DNA of 64,000 nt, taken from positions 124,001-188,000 of the forward strand of contig NZ_AP018690.1 of NCBI RefSeq assembly GCF_002157735.2, read 5' to 3'. The notes below the pieces were generated by a model. That model searched no databases. It was given only the letters and a program-made list of their open reading frames with translations, and was not told where the DNA came from. The translations under genes and the position numbers were made by a program. This document shows, piece after piece, positions 49,288-58,457 of the stretch (positions within the stretch are counted from its first letter, which is position 1; each line of letters starts with the position of its first letter). Source of the stretch: Vibrio aphrogenes. GTDB taxonomy: Bacteria; Pseudomonadota; Gammaproteobacteria; Enterobacterales; Vibrionaceae.

Positions 49288-49545
49288 TTATAGCGCCTTG
49301 ATGTAATCGATAATGGCATCCGATTCGTATAACCAAGTGACTTGACCTTCTTTTTCAATGCGTAGGCAAGGGACTTGGCCTTTACCACCGCCAGAAATTT
49401 GCTCTTCACGATAAGCGGGGGTTTGACGTGTATCGCGTAGTTCAATAGCTAGACCTAACTCTGCCATTGCTCTGCGTACTTTCTGGCAATATGGGCAGCT
49501 TTCAAAGTGGTATAAAGCGAGTCCTTGAAGCGTGTGTTCTGCCAT
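49288..49545 (-). CDS. glutaredoxin-like protein
   Basis: An 85-residue thioredoxin-fold protein with the redox site CPYC at 17-20 (YHFESCPYCQKVRRAMAELGL), cis-proline QVPCL at about 58, and the glutathione-binding YESDAIIDYI at the end. The length and GST-N-like ending match the cytoplasmic GrxA/GrxC-like glutaredoxins of Vibrio that reduce protein or small-molecule disulfides with glutathione. A shorter overlapping frame in another phase is a shadow. Confidence 0.88.
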   Translation of the reverse strand: MAEHTLQGLALYHFESCPYCQKVRRAMAELGLAIELRDTRQTPAYREEQISGGGKGQVPCLRIEKEGQVTWLYESDAIIDYIKAL

Positions 49546-49568
49546 GGTGTTCTCCTTTGGCGTTGCGT

Positions 49569-49922
49569 TTAAATTTTAAATTTGCTTAATCCAATCAGAT
49601 CGATATAAGCATCATTACATTGGTATTTTTCAGAAAGCTCATCTTCGGCTTTAAATTTAGAGACACCTTGCTCACGAGAAATGTCGGATAAACGGCTGTT
49701 GACCAAGGCTTTAAATTTATCATTATAGGTGTACCACTGCATTTCGTAGTTGTTACTGAGGTAAGCACCTATTTTATAGCTGTCTTCAGTATGTAAATAA
49801 CTGCAGACAAAATAACGAGTGATTTCTGCATCGGATAAGGTTTTAGGGGGCGTATCCGTGGTGGCTGCTTGACTCACAAAAGACATGAGAAGTATTGAGC
49901 ATAGCGTTAACAAGCGAAGCAT
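49569..49922 (-). CDS. small secreted protein of unknown function
   Basis: A 117-residue protein with the signal peptide MLRLLTLCSILLMSFVSQAA and a mature region of about 97 residues with two cysteines (FVCSYLH, KYQCNDAY) that may pair. It lies upstream of, and in the same direction as, the glutaredoxin gene (23-base gap), so the two may be co-transcribed. No family recognised. Confidence 0.65.
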   Translation of the reverse strand: MLRLLTLCSILLMSFVSQAATTDTPPKTLSDAEITRYFVCSYLHTEDSYKIGAYLSNNYEMQWYTYNDKFKALVNSRLSDISREQGVSKFKAEDELSEKYQCNDAYIDLIGLSKFKI

Positions 49923-50022
49923 TTATGTTCCTTTACCTGAATGGAGTTCAATCTTAATTGCATCATAACAAATAACCTCACAGAAACACTACGCTGAGAA
50001 CCGCGTAATGTAAATGTCGAGG

Positions 50023-50556
50023 TTATTCTTGTAAGGTTTCCCAGCTAATCTCACATTGCTTATCATCACTAGAAACATAAGCGGTGTTACCTGAGAGCAT
50101 GATCCCAAGATCCAGCGTTCGAGCGATCATTTGGCTAAATGCTTGGATACCTTGATAGTCGAGGCGCACAATGTTGACATTTAATGCAGACAACTTGGAT
50201 TGATTTTGTTTCCACCACACATCGGATTTATTGTTAAAACTGTAGATTTTGACTTGCTTGGCGAGGCGAGTGGCTTTTTTAACTCGTTCTGGATCAGGCT
50301 CGCCGGCTTCAATCCAAAGCTCGATTTGGTCATCTAAGGTTTTAAGCCAAATATCGGGCTCTTCAATACTGGAGAGCCCCTTAGTAAATTGCAAGTCTTG
50401 GTGAGCGTTAAGGCAAAAAGCCACGATTCTGGCCATCATGCGCTCTTCATTTTCAGAAGGATGTTGGGCCACGGTTAAATTGAAAGAATCGTAATAATCA
50501 CGGTTGATGTCGGTAAGCGCGATACGAAATTTATAAATAGTCGGTTTTAAAGCCAT
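50023..50556 (-). CDS. yaeQ: YaeQ family protein
   Basis: A 177-residue protein counted from the ATG at 50556; the open frame extends to 50700, but the family begins MALKPTIYKFRIALTDINRDYYDSFNLTVAQHPSE. The segments EPDIWLKTLDDQIELWIEAGEPDPERVKKATRLAK and WWKQ confirm the family. YaeQ has a nuclease-like (PD-(D/E)XK-type) fold. It was reported to compensate for loss of RfaH, but its biochemical role is not settled. Confidence 0.93.
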   Translation of the reverse strand: MALKPTIYKFRIALTDINRDYYDSFNLTVAQHPSENEERMMARIVAFCLNAHQDLQFTKGLSSIEEPDIWLKTLDDQIELWIEAGEPDPERVKKATRLAKQVKIYSFNNKSDVWWKQNQSKLSALNVNIVRLDYQGIQAFSQMIARTLDLGIMLSGNTAYVSSDDKQCEISWETLQE

Positions 50557-50719
50557 GAGAAACCAAGAGTAATCAAAAGAAGGCGCATTGTACGTGAATA
50601 ATGCGTTAAGCCCAATCTTAAACGCTAAGCAGACGAAAACAAGCTGATGAAAACAAGCGTGGCGACCAGTGATGGCATGCGCTACATTGTGAGTATTCAA
50701 TGGTAGAGGATAGACACCG

Positions 50720-51223
50720 ATGGCAACCCCAACTTATTATTTTGACACCTTTACAACACCGGTTTGTGAAGTCACGCTCATGGGCAGCGAGTACGGGTTG
50801 CACCTCTTACACCTTGAGACGGGAGAAGGGAAAAAGGACGGCTTTCAGGTTGCCCCTGATTGGGTAAAGGACTCTGTTCGCTTTGCTGAGGTGAAACAAC
50901 AACTGGAGGCGTATTTTTTAGGCAAGCGCTGCGACTTTAATTTTTCTATGCCATTAGAGCCTCAAGGGACGGTATTTCAACAAAGTGTCTGGCAAGCGTT
51001 AAGGCAAATCCCTTCCGGTGCGACGTGCCGCTATAAGGATATTGCCGATCAAATTGATAATCCGAAAGCGGTACGGGCAGTCGGAGCGGCGATTGGACGT
51101 AATCCGATCCCAATTATTATTCCTTGTCACCGGGTGGTGGGCGCAGATGGCAGTTTAACGGGCTTTGCCCACGGTTTGGCTATGAAACGCCAATTGCTGC
51201 GCTTAGAAGGCTATTTAGATTGA
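50720..51223 (+). CDS. ogt: methylated-DNA--protein-cysteine methyltransferase
   Basis: A 167-residue protein with the HTH segment SVWQALRQIPSGATCRYKDIADQI, the arginine-finger region AVRAVGAAIGRNPIPIIIPCHRVVGADGSLTGFAHG, and the acceptor Cys in PCHR. It removes O6-alkyl groups from guanine in a single-turnover transfer. There is no Ada N-terminal domain, so it is the constitutive Ogt type. It is divergent from yaeQ. Confidence 0.95.
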   Translation: MATPTYYFDTFTTPVCEVTLMGSEYGLHLLHLETGEGKKDGFQVAPDWVKDSVRFAEVKQQLEAYFLGKRCDFNFSMPLEPQGTVFQQSVWQALRQIPSGATCRYKDIADQIDNPKAVRAVGAAIGRNPIPIIIPCHRVVGADGSLTGFAHGLAMKRQLLRLEGYLD

Positions 51224-51239
51224 TTCTGTAAAGACAAAA

Positions 51240-51278
51240 ACAGCCTTAACATCCAGTTTTTGTAGATGTTAAGGCTGT
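51240..51278 (-). terminator. intrinsic terminator after cueP, minus strand
   Basis: ACAGCCTTAACATC (51240-51253) pairs perfectly over 14 bp with GATGTTAAGGCTGT (51265-51278). The minus-strand RNA then enters a run of T. It also serves as a hairpin downstream of ogt. Confidence 0.85.
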
Positions 51279-51331
51279 GGTAATAACATCGTTAGCTAGT
51301 TATTAATGATCTCAATAATGCTCTCAAGCCA

Positions 51332-51868
51332 TTATATGAGCTGCATACTGGTAATGCAGGTTCTCGCTTCCCCTTCAGTACTCAATATCTCAGTGCTGGT
51401 TTTTCCTTGATAAGTAAAAGTCACTTCTAAGTTCGCTCGGTTTTTTGGCATCCATAAATCAATGAAACCGTCTTTTTGAGTGGTAACGGTGCCATATTTT
51501 AAGACTTGCTTGCTGTCTAAATCGACCACCTTAATCATCATACTTTTTTCAACCATCTCACCTTGGCATCCGGTGGGTACATGGTAACCACAAGGGTGAG
51601 TGCGAAATTCATACGGTGCAATAGACAATAAGTGTTGGTCATGAGTAGGGATTTGAATTTGGCTGCCATCTTTAAATTTAGCCACTAACACATCAGGCAT
51701 AACTTGCACTGATGCGGTGCCAGTACGGTGATATTGGTGGGACTTTTCTAACGCTTGTTCTGCGGTTAACCCTTTGAACTTATCGGCTTCCGCTGCTTGA
51801 GTGGATAGTGAAAAAGTCATGGCTAATGTGGTCGCCACAATGGCGGTTAATTTTGGAAATAATGTCAT
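51332..51868 (-). CDS. cueP: periplasmic copper-binding protein CueP
   Basis: A 178-residue protein with the signal peptide LTAIVATTLAMTFSLSTQAA. It has the CueP-specific block SIAPYEFRTHPCGYHVPTGCQGEM and ends STEGEARTCITSMQL. The three conserved cysteines are C93, C101 and C171, with the 8- and about 70-residue spacing of Salmonella CueP. The DGFIDLWMPKN and VTFTYQGK strands also match. CueP binds and can reduce periplasmic copper and supplies copper to SodC in Salmonella. It is the second gene of a two-gene unit behind a CueR-type promoter (52423-52453); a 7-bp hairpin (51884-51906) lies in the gap. Confidence 0.88.
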   Translation of the reverse strand: MTLFPKLTAIVATTLAMTFSLSTQAAEADKFKGLTAEQALEKSHQYHRTGTASVQVMPDVLVAKFKDGSQIQIPTHDQHLLSIAPYEFRTHPCGYHVPTGCQGEMVEKSMMIKVVDLDSKQVLKYGTVTTQKDGFIDLWMPKNRANLEVTFTYQGKTSTEILSTEGEARTCITSMQLI

Positions 51869-51946
51869 CGTTTGTTCTCCATGTCACAGCTTAACGTTGG
51901 CTGTGATGAGTCTAATTCTATTGGTGTTATTGCGATTAATTCTGAG

Positions 51947-52393
51947 TTAAAACCAAAGAGATGAGATCGGAGGGCGTGACAAATTGGCTAAGGTAATAGC
52001 GGCAATACGCTTTTGCTGGTGGCTGTGTTGGATAGCCGATGAGCTAACGGCTTCCATGGTCAAGCTTGTTGGTAGGGTGGCGGGCATGGAGAGACAAGAG
52101 GCGCAATGCACCTTGTTATGGTCAGTGTCACCACAGTCGAAGCTTATGAGAGATGCACCTGCATAAATTTGAGTTCCGGCATGAAATTGAGCGCAAGGTG
52201 GAGCTTGGCTGGCATCCGTTGAGGTTTGGTTTGTCTTTGATTGGCTTAGGTGAAATTGGTTGATTTGAAATTGATTTAGCGAAGTCACAGGTGCAGCAAC
52301 ACTGGTATTCGAATAGGCGACAACACTTGAAAGCAAACAAGCGGTCAAGGTAAAAAGCCATAACCTAGAGTGTTGAAATTTAAAGTGAAGCAT
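51947..52393 (-). CDS. uncharacterised secreted Cys/His protein in the cueP operon
   Basis: A 148-residue protein. The signal peptide covers about residues 1-34 (hydrophobic LWLFTLTACLLSSVVAYS). The mature region has a Q/N/S-rich stretch to about 62, then four cysteines: C67 (PPCAQFH), C87 (FDCGDTDH) and C97/C100 (HCASC), with histidines 71, 92 and 96 among them. It ends RPPISSLWF. The HCxxC and terminal R-P-P recall DUF2946 proteins found near copper genes, but the match is weak. First gene behind the CueR-type promoter and 78 bases before cueP, so a periplasmic copper-binding or sensing role is inferred. Confidence 0.75.
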   Translation of the reverse strand: MLHFKFQHSRLWLFTLTACLLSSVVAYSNTSVAAPVTSLNQFQINQFHLSQSKTNQTSTDASQAPPCAQFHAGTQIYAGASLISFDCGDTDHNKVHCASCLSMPATLPTSLTMEAVSSSAIQHSHQQKRIAAITLANLSRPPISSLWF

Positions 52394-52422
52394 CCTAAAA
52401 CCTGCGCATAAAAGATGGCAGG

Positions 52423-52453
52423 ATTATAAAGCTTCCTGTTAGGGGAAGGTCAA
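52423..52453 (-). promoter_or_regulatory. CueR/MerR-type promoter of the cueP operon
   Basis: On the minus strand, -35 TTGACC (52453-52448) and -10 TATAAT (52428-52423) are separated by 19 bases holding the dyad ACCTTCCCC-TAAC-AGGAAGCT. It is nearly identical in layout to the E. coli copA CueR site and to the second such promoter at 34140-34170 in this window. The transcript starts about 25 bases upstream of the first gene. Confidence 0.88.
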
Positions 52454-52474
52454 GTAATTCGTGCAACTTGAGGG

Positions 52475-52990
52475 TTAAATTTGGAACTTGCTTTTATCCC
52501 CAATATCGAAATGGAAAGGTTGACGGAATTTCGCCACACCAATGCTGAAAAGTAATAATGCGGATAGCCCGGCGCTGAGATACAACAGCGGTTGCCAAAT
52601 GGGTAATGCCACACACAACCAATAGAAGACCAACATTAAAGGTGTGATCTTAATTAAGCGAATCCGAAAGCAATAATATTCTTTTATCGACAACCCACAC
52701 CATACGGCAATAGCTGCCCCCAGGGCGATGGTTGGTAGCAACTGAGCGACCAATAAGCAGGTAGCCAATAAGCCACTGGCCTGAATAAACCAGCGGATGG
52801 TTTTGTCATAGATATGTACACAACTAGCGGCGATTAAAGCGCTAAGCACCAACAACGGCATGCCAAAGGCTAAGTGATTTAAACTCATCAAGACGATGGC
52901 GATGGCCGCCAGTAAAAAACACGAACGGTAGACCGCGACCGTAAGGTAGTCAATACGGTCGAGTGTTTCTTGGTGGTGAATGTCAGCCAT
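52475..52990 (-). CDS. integral membrane protein (DUF2301-like)
   Basis: A 171-residue protein with five hydrophobic segments and the features RIDYLTVAVYRSCFLLAAIAI, AASCVHIYDKTIRWFIQ, and CGLSIKEYYCFRIRLIKITPLML, which match the DUF2301 pattern as I recall it. No function is known. The gene ends 22 bases before the CueR-type promoter on the same strand and is separate from that operon. Confidence 0.7.
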   Translation of the reverse strand: MADIHHQETLDRIDYLTVAVYRSCFLLAAIAIVLMSLNHLAFGMPLLVLSALIAASCVHIYDKTIRWFIQASGLLATCLLVAQLLPTIALGAAIAVWCGLSIKEYYCFRIRLIKITPLMLVFYWLCVALPIWQPLLYLSAGLSALLLFSIGVAKFRQPFHFDIGDKSKFQI

Positions 52991-53035
52991 CGTATAAGTT
53001 CCTAATGAGAGTAATGTTGTTACGTATCGTATTTT

Positions 53036-53968
53036 TTATTGCGCTTGGATGTAATTGAGCGCACCAATAATTGCCGCCACTTGAGCACGATTACATTCAT
53101 CATCGCTGACACTTGGGCTATCAGGGTAGACTTCGGTGGTGGTGCAATATTGGCAATCAGTAAATCCGGCGCATAAGTTTAATTGTACTAGTGGGTAATT
53201 AATCACCCCATCTTGTGTGACATCTGAACCAATAATTTGGTTATTATCATCGGCAGGCGCAATATGAGTGACGTGGCGAACCGAATCAATGATCGCTTTT
53301 TGTAGCGCATCATCGTCTTTTTCCGTATCACCCACGGTGTAAAAACCATCCGGAATGAGACCTTTTTGATATTCAACCCCATCCCGCGCGGCTAACGCTG
53401 GGCGAAATTCTAGCTCATCGGTATCGGTGGTTTCATGCAAATCGAAATGAGCTAGAATTGATAACCCACTATCGACGACCATCTTCATTAGTGCTGCGGA
53501 TTCTTGTACTGGGCTATTGGCACAAAAATTACGGTTGGGATCGAGTGCCTCGGGGTTCCAACGGTTAATGGTTTCATACCCCCAAGGGCTTACACAAGGC
53601 GCAATTAAAAAATTAAACTGTGCTTGATAATGCTCGGCGTGAGTTTGGGCAAAAAGTAAAGCACCATGTACGCCACTGGTTTCATAACCATGTACGCCGC
53701 CAGTAATTAAAATGGTGGGTTTATCCGCTTGCCAATGTTTTGTTTTTAGCACAAATAGGGGATAGCGACTCGCACCAACTGGGTTATTGTCATACTGCAA
53801 CTCTCCATATTGGCACACGTCAAATTGGGTTGCGAGTGCGGTAATTTTAGGAACCACTTGTTCGAAGTAAGAGCGTTTGACTTGTGTTTGCTCTAACCAT
53901 TGACGTTTTTCTTGATGACCCCATGCTTGACCGGGTGTCCCAATTGGAAAGGCATTGCTGAATGTCAT
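53036..53968 (-). CDS. M14-family zinc carboxypeptidase / desuccinylase-like
   Basis: A 310-residue protein. Zinc ligands are seen in GGVHGYETSGVHGALLFAQ (H and E, H-x-x-E) and HFDLHETTDTDELEFRP (H). NRNFCANSP carries the substrate-carboxylate arginine, and the catalytic Glu lies in the C-terminal EVYPDSPSV region. The family includes carboxypeptidases acting on murein peptides and succinylglutamate/aspartate deacylases. No signal peptide, so it is probably cytoplasmic. Substrate not assigned. Confidence 0.85.
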   Translation of the reverse strand: MTFSNAFPIGTPGQAWGHQEKRQWLEQTQVKRSYFEQVVPKITALATQFDVCQYGELQYDNNPVGASRYPLFVLKTKHWQADKPTILITGGVHGYETSGVHGALLFAQTHAEHYQAQFNFLIAPCVSPWGYETINRWNPEALDPNRNFCANSPVQESAALMKMVVDSGLSILAHFDLHETTDTDELEFRPALAARDGVEYQKGLIPDGFYTVGDTEKDDDALQKAIIDSVRHVTHIAPADDNNQIIGSDVTQDGVINYPLVQLNLCAGFTDCQYCTTTEVYPDSPSVSDDECNRAQVAAIIGALNYIQAQ

Positions 53969-54096
53969 GAAATATCCTTACATTAATGTGCTGATGCGTC
54001 TGGTGAAGTTCATCATATTAATTGCTCACCATTTCTATTTTTCTCGTCACAACCGTATACACTATGTAAATGCGTTAAATGGATTTGAGGCAAGTG

Positions 54097-54936
54097 ATGC
54101 AAAAACGATGGTTAGTGATGATCATAGTGCTGTTATTAACCGGGTGCTCGACTCAGTTTTTCTATAATCGACTAGATTGGTTCGCGGCGCAATATGTTGA
54201 TCGCTATATTAGTCTGAATGATGCACAACAAACCTTGTTTAAACAAGCAGTGGTGAAGGTTCGTCATTGGCATCGTAAGCAACAAATCCCTCTTTATATT
54301 GCCACCATTGATCGGTTGTTATTGGTTAATCCGGCCAAGGTGAGCCCCTCACAGGTTGAGGCGGAATTTTTGAGCTTCCGCCATTTCTCTCAGCAAGTTG
54401 CGCATCAGGTTATTCCTGAATTGTACCCTCTTTTTATGAGTTTAGCGCCTGCTCAAGCCGATGAACTGTTTGAGCACCTTGGTGAGAAATACCAAGAAGA
54501 ATTATTAGAAGATCAAGCCTTGTCACCACGACAGCGCCAAGAGAAGTCTACAGAGCGAATGCAAGAAACATTGGAAAAATGGATGGGCGATCTTTCTGAA
54601 TCACAACAAGCTTTGATTCGCCAGTGGAGCCAGCAACGGCCAGCGATGCGACAAGATTGGATTAAGCAGCAACAAATTAATAAATCCGAGCTGCAAGTGT
54701 TGTATTTACAGCGTAATCAATCGAACGAATTTAAGTCTCGTTTCATTTCCAGCCTGCAAAATCTTGAAGGTTTATACACGGCGGAATTTGCAGAAAAAGT
54801 GCAGCGTAATCGTCAGTTGACCTTCGAGATGGTCAGTCAAGTGATCCAATTAATGACTCCCAAACAACTTGAGCATTACCACAACAAATTGCGTGATTGG
54901 AAAACAATACTCGAGGAGTTACACGCTCAAGGCTGA
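54097..54936 (+). CDS. DUF6279-type lipoprotein
   Basis: A 279-residue protein from the ATG at 54097 (GAGG six bases upstream; 54079 is in frame). MQKRWLVMIIVLLLTGCSTQFFYNRLDW gives a signal with lipobox LLTGC. A mostly helical charged domain follows, opening with VDRYISLNDAQQTLFKQAVVKVRHWHRKQQ, then EKSTERMQETLEKWMGDLSESQQALIRQW. The pattern matches a family of proteobacterial lipoproteins of unknown function. Confidence 0.8.
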   Translation: MQKRWLVMIIVLLLTGCSTQFFYNRLDWFAAQYVDRYISLNDAQQTLFKQAVVKVRHWHRKQQIPLYIATIDRLLLVNPAKVSPSQVEAEFLSFRHFSQQVAHQVIPELYPLFMSLAPAQADELFEHLGEKYQEELLEDQALSPRQRQEKSTERMQETLEKWMGDLSESQQALIRQWSQQRPAMRQDWIKQQQINKSELQVLYLQRNQSNEFKSRFISSLQNLEGLYTAEFAEKVQRNRQLTFEMVSQVIQLMTPKQLEHYHNKLRDWKTILEELHAQG

Positions 54937-55061
54937 GTTTTATTGAGCCTCATGTCACATAATTTTTACTTCATAGATCATATTATTGCCATCATTGTGT
55001 TTTATAGATCTCATTTATTTTTACTCACTATTAACCTTTTTATCTCAGTTTGGAGTGCTAA

Positions 55062-57023
55062 ATGAATATTGTGCGTCACCCTTTATCTCTGTCCGTGCTT
55101 GTTGGCATGATCAGCATTGCTCATCCTAGTTTTGCCGATACGATTAATCTGCGCATTGTTGAAACCACCGACATTCATGCCAATGTGATGGATTATGATT
55201 ATTACAAAGATAAGCCATCTGAAAAAATTGGTTTAGTACGTGCCGCCACTGTGGTGAAGCAAGCGCGTAGTGAAGTGGCAAATAGCGTGTTAGTGGATAA
55301 TGGTGATTTAATTCAAGGTAGCCCGATGGGAGATTATGTTGCCGCTAAAGGTTTGACTCCTGGTGAAGTTCATCCAGCTTATAAAGCCATGAATTTATTG
55401 AAATACGATGTGGCTAATTTAGGTAACCATGAGTTTAACTATGGCTTAGATTTTCTTGCAGAAGCCACCAATGATGCCAAATTCCCCTATATCAATGCCA
55501 ATATCATCGATGCACAATCGGGTAAAAATTACTTTAATCCATACATTATTAAACCATACCAATTTAAAGACACTCAAGGCAAAACCCATGAGATCAAAGT
55601 GGGCTACATTGGTTTTGTACCGCCACAAATCATGATATGGGATAAAAAGAATCTGACGGGTAAAGTCACCGTCAATGACATTAAGCAAACTGCGGAAACC
55701 TTCATTCCTAAAATGCGCGCAGAAGGGGCGGATGTAATTGTGGCTATCCCTCACTCCGGTATTTCGACCGATAAATATCAACAAGGCGCCGAAAACTCAG
55801 TGTATTACCTGACGCAAGTAAAAGGCATTGATGCTATTACCTTTGGTCACTCGCATGCGGTATTCCCAAGTAAAGAGTTTTCACAAGTACCGGGCGTCAA
55901 TTTGGTGAAAGGAACCATTAATGGTATTCCGTCAGTGATGCCGGGGCGCTGGGGAAGCCATGTTGGTGTTATTGATTTAGTGCTGGAAGAACAGCAAGGC
56001 CAATGGCTTGTCACTGATAGTCAATCAGTCGCTCGCCCAATTTATGATGCTAATCATCAGCATTCTTTAGCCGCTGAAGATAAAGAGATTAAAAAAGTGA
56101 TTGCTCATGATCATGAAGCGACTCGTTCCTTTGTGAATAAGCCGATCGGTAAAGCTAATGATGTGATGTACAGTTTCTTATCTTTAGTGCAAGACGATCC
56201 AACGGTACAAATTGTCAATTTGGCACAGCGAGATTATGTGGAACGCTTTATCCAAGGCGACCCTGATTTAGATGGGTTGCCGGTTCTGTCTGCTGCTGCG
56301 CCTTTTAAAGCGGGTGGCCGTAAAAATGACCCTGGCAATTATACCGAAGTTGAAGCGGGTAAGCTGACTTTCCGTAACGCCGCCGATTTATATTTATACC
56401 CTAATACTTTAGTGGCGATGAAGGTCAACGGTGAACAAGTTCGTGAATGGCTAGAATGTTCAGCAGGGCAGTTTAATCAAATTGATCTGAATAGTAATCA
56501 GGCACAATCGCTGATTAATTGGGATGGCTTTAGAACGTATAATTTTGATGTGATTGATGGTGTTAATTATCAGATCGACGTGACTCAACCAGCTCGTTAT
56601 GACGGAGATTGTCAGTTAATTAATCAAAACTCCCACCGTATCGTCGGGCTCACCTACCAAGGCAAACCGGTGACAGCAAAACAAAAATTTTTAGTCGCGA
56701 CTAATAACTATCGCGCTTATAGCGGTAAGTTTGCCGGAACGGGCGCAAAACACGTCGCCTTTGATTCGCCTGATGAAAACCGCACTATTGTGGCCGATTA
56801 CATTAGCCGAGTCAGTAAAGAAAAAGGACAAGTAACCCCAAGCGCTGACAATAATTGGTCTTTTGCACCGATTCACACACAAGCTGATTTACAGGTTCAA
56901 TTTGAAACCTCGCCTAGCGAACTGGCGGCCGAATTTATTCAAGATAAAGCCCAATACCCAATGAAAAAAGTGGGCACAGATGATGTCGGTTTTGCCGTGT
57001 ATCAAATTGATTTAAAACCATAA
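55062..57023 (+). CDS. cpdB: 2',3'-cyclic-nucleotide 2'-phosphodiesterase / 3'-nucleotidase
   Basis: A 653-residue periplasmic enzyme. After the signal [25 protein letters not shown], the metallophosphoesterase domain shows [44 protein letters not shown] and GHSHAVFPS (dinuclear metal site). From about residue 355 comes the 5'-nucleotidase C-terminal domain with [22 protein letters not shown] and [10 protein letters not shown]. It hydrolyses 2',3'-cyclic nucleotides and 3'-nucleotides, letting the cell use extracellular RNA products. The length matches E. coli CpdB (647). Confidence 0.95.
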   Translation: MNIVRHPLSLSVLVGMISIAHPSFADTINLRIVETTDIHANVMDYDYYKDKPSEKIGLVRAATVVKQARSEVANSVLVDNGDLIQGSPMGDYVAAKGLTPGEVHPAYKAMNLLKYDVANLGNHEFNYGLDFLAEATNDAKFPYINANIIDAQSGKNYFNPYIIKPYQFKDTQGKTHEIKVGYIGFVPPQIMIWDKKNLTGKVTVNDIKQTAETFIPKMRAEGADVIVAIPHSGISTDKYQQGAENSVYYLTQVKGIDAITFGHSHAVFPSKEFSQVPGVNLVKGTINGIPSVMPGRWGSHVGVIDLVLEEQQGQWLVTDSQSVARPIYDANHQHSLAAEDKEIKKVIAHDHEATRSFVNKPIGKANDVMYSFLSLVQDDPTVQIVNLAQRDYVERFIQGDPDLDGLPVLSAAAPFKAGGRKNDPGNYTEVEAGKLTFRNAADLYLYPNTLVAMKVNGEQVREWLECSAGQFNQIDLNSNQAQSLINWDGFRTYNFDVIDGVNYQIDVTQPARYDGDCQLINQNSHRIVGLTYQGKPVTAKQKFLVATNNYRAYSGKFAGTGAKHVAFDSPDENRTIVADYISRVSKEKGQVTPSADNNWSFAPIHTQADLQVQFETSPSELAAEFIQDKAQYPMKKVGTDDVGFAVYQIDLKP

Positions 57024-57070
57024 TGGTGACAGGTCAATACTGATAAATTAAGACCTGCATTGACAAAAAA

Positions 57071-57103
57071 TGATAAAGCTTGGCGATGAGTCGAGCTTTA
57101 TCA
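57071..57103 (-). terminator. hairpin with minus-strand T run, between cpdB and gal
   Basis: TGATAAAGCT (57071-57080) pairs perfectly with AGCTTTATCA (57094-57103). The T run lies on the minus-strand side; the plus strand reads ATGCTTTC. It may stop antisense transcription or weakly end cpdB. Confidence 0.45.
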
Positions 57104-57263
57104 TGCTTTCGTTTATTGCAGGTTAGTTTATGGTTCGGTCTGTTTGTTCAAATCGCAGTACCAGACTCTTTGGTTCCCCCTTTCTTTATTTTTTACTTGT
57201 GTGTTTTATTCCTTGCCCTGAGATGGTTTTTCTTGGCTGCATTGAAATATTTATTTTCTATAA

Positions 57264-57277
57264 TGTAAACGTTTACA
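57264..57277 (+). promoter_or_regulatory. GalR-like operator at the gal promoter
   Basis: TGTAAACGTTTACA is a perfect 14-base palindrome, identical in core to the GalR/GalS operator (GTGTAAACGTTTACAC). The -10 hexamer TATAAT at 57259-57264 abuts it, so transcription would start inside the operator and GalR would block it. A better -35 is not obvious, suggesting activator help. Confidence 0.85.
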
Positions 57278-57405
57278 CATTTTGCGTTAGATCACAGAAA
57301 GTAAGTGGTGATAATAGTTAGTATATAGGCCGTAAATGGCATTATTAATGGTTGTAATCGTTTTCTTATTAGTGTTAAGCAGAATCGAACAACGTGGGAG
57401 CTGAA

Positions 57406-58422
57406 ATGAAAGTATTAGTGACAGGTGGCTTGGGATATATCGGTAGCCATACTTGTGTGCAACTGATCAACAATGGTCATCAACCGATTGTGCTGGATAA
57501 TTTATCCAACAGTAAGCGACAAGTCCTCAATCGTATTGAAAACCTAACTCAAGTAAAACCGGTTTTTTATCAAGGTGACGTACGAGATGAAGCGGTCATT
57601 GATTCGATTTTCGCACAGCATGACATTCAAGCGGTGATCCACTTTGCAGGTTTAAAAGCGGTAGGAGAATCGGTCGCTAAGCCGTTGGAGTATTATGATA
57701 ACAACGTCAATGGGTCATTAGTGCTTGCGCGCTGTATGCGTAAAGCTGGGGTGAAAAATCTAATTTTTAGCTCTTCTGCCACCGTTTATGGTGACCCACA
57801 ACAGGTACCAATCACTGAAGGTTCCCCAACTGGGGCCACTACCAACCCGTATGGTCGCAGTAAATACATGGTTGAAGAATGCTTGAGTGATGTATTTGCA
57901 GCAGAGAAGGATTGGAGTATTACGCTACTACGTTATTTCAATCCAGTTGGAGCCCACCCTTCTGGCACTATGGGTGAAGATCCACAAGGTATGCCAAACA
58001 ATTTAATGCCATTTATTGCACAAGTGGCGGTAGGGCGTCGTGAAAAGCTTGCCGTATTTGGAGATGATTATCCTACGCCAGACGGTACTGGGGTGCGAGA
58101 TTATATCCACGTGATGGACCTTGCGGATGGTCATCTTGCGGCGCTTAACACGCTTACAAACAAAGCGGGTTTACACATTTACAATCTCGGAACGGGTAGG
58201 GGCAGCAGTGTACTTGAAATGGTCGAAGCCTTTTCTCAAGCGTGTGGGCACCCAGTGGCTTATGAGATCCAGCCGCGTCGTCCCGGCGATATTGCACAAT
58301 GTTGGGCAAGTACCGCAAAAGCTGAACAAGATTTAGGTTGGAGAGCGACACGGAATATCGATGAAATGACAGCAGATACTTGGCGCTGGCAGTCAAACAA
58401 CCCAAGTGGTTATCAAGATTAA
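57406..58422 (+). CDS. galE: UDP-glucose 4-epimerase
   Basis: A 338-residue protein from the ATG at 57406 (GGGAG upstream; a GTG at 57394 is unlikely, and 338 is the E. coli length). The NAD-binding Rossmann motif is GGLGYIGSH (residues 7-15), the catalytic Ser/Tyr/Lys set is SSSATVYGD and YGRSKYMVE, and the RYFNPVGAHPSG block is present. It interconverts UDP-galactose and UDP-glucose in the Leloir pathway. First gene of galETKM. Confidence 0.97.
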   Translation: MKVLVTGGLGYIGSHTCVQLINNGHQPIVLDNLSNSKRQVLNRIENLTQVKPVFYQGDVRDEAVIDSIFAQHDIQAVIHFAGLKAVGESVAKPLEYYDNNVNGSLVLARCMRKAGVKNLIFSSSATVYGDPQQVPITEGSPTGATTNPYGRSKYMVEECLSDVFAAEKDWSITLLRYFNPVGAHPSGTMGEDPQGMPNNLMPFIAQVAVGRREKLAVFGDDYPTPDGTGVRDYIHVMDLADGHLAALNTLTNKAGLHIYNLGTGRGSSVLEMVEAFSQACGHPVAYEIQPRRPGDIAQCWASTAKAEQDLGWRATRNIDEMTADTWRWQSNNPSGYQD

Positions 58423-58457
58423 TCTAGGTCGCAATTGGCACCGTGAAATGAGTATAA

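Larger units (their letters stand above)
57024..57405. other. cpdB-galE intergenic region
   Basis: 382 bases holding a 10-bp hairpin (57071-57103), an inverted repeat CAGGTC/GACCTG just after cpdB, and the gal promoter with its GalR-like operator. A hydrophobic open frame at 57086-57268 has no ribosome site and runs into the promoter, so it is not called as a gene. Confidence 0.6.

Noticed and set aside
49263..49445. Minus-strand frame overlapping the glutaredoxin gene
   Set aside because: It lies in another phase of a well-supported glutaredoxin gene and has no features of its own.
57086..57268. Hydrophobic 60-residue open frame between cpdB and galE
   Set aside because: No ribosome binding site; it starts inside a hairpin and its end overlaps the gal -10 and operator. 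Hydrophobic composition alone is weak evidence.
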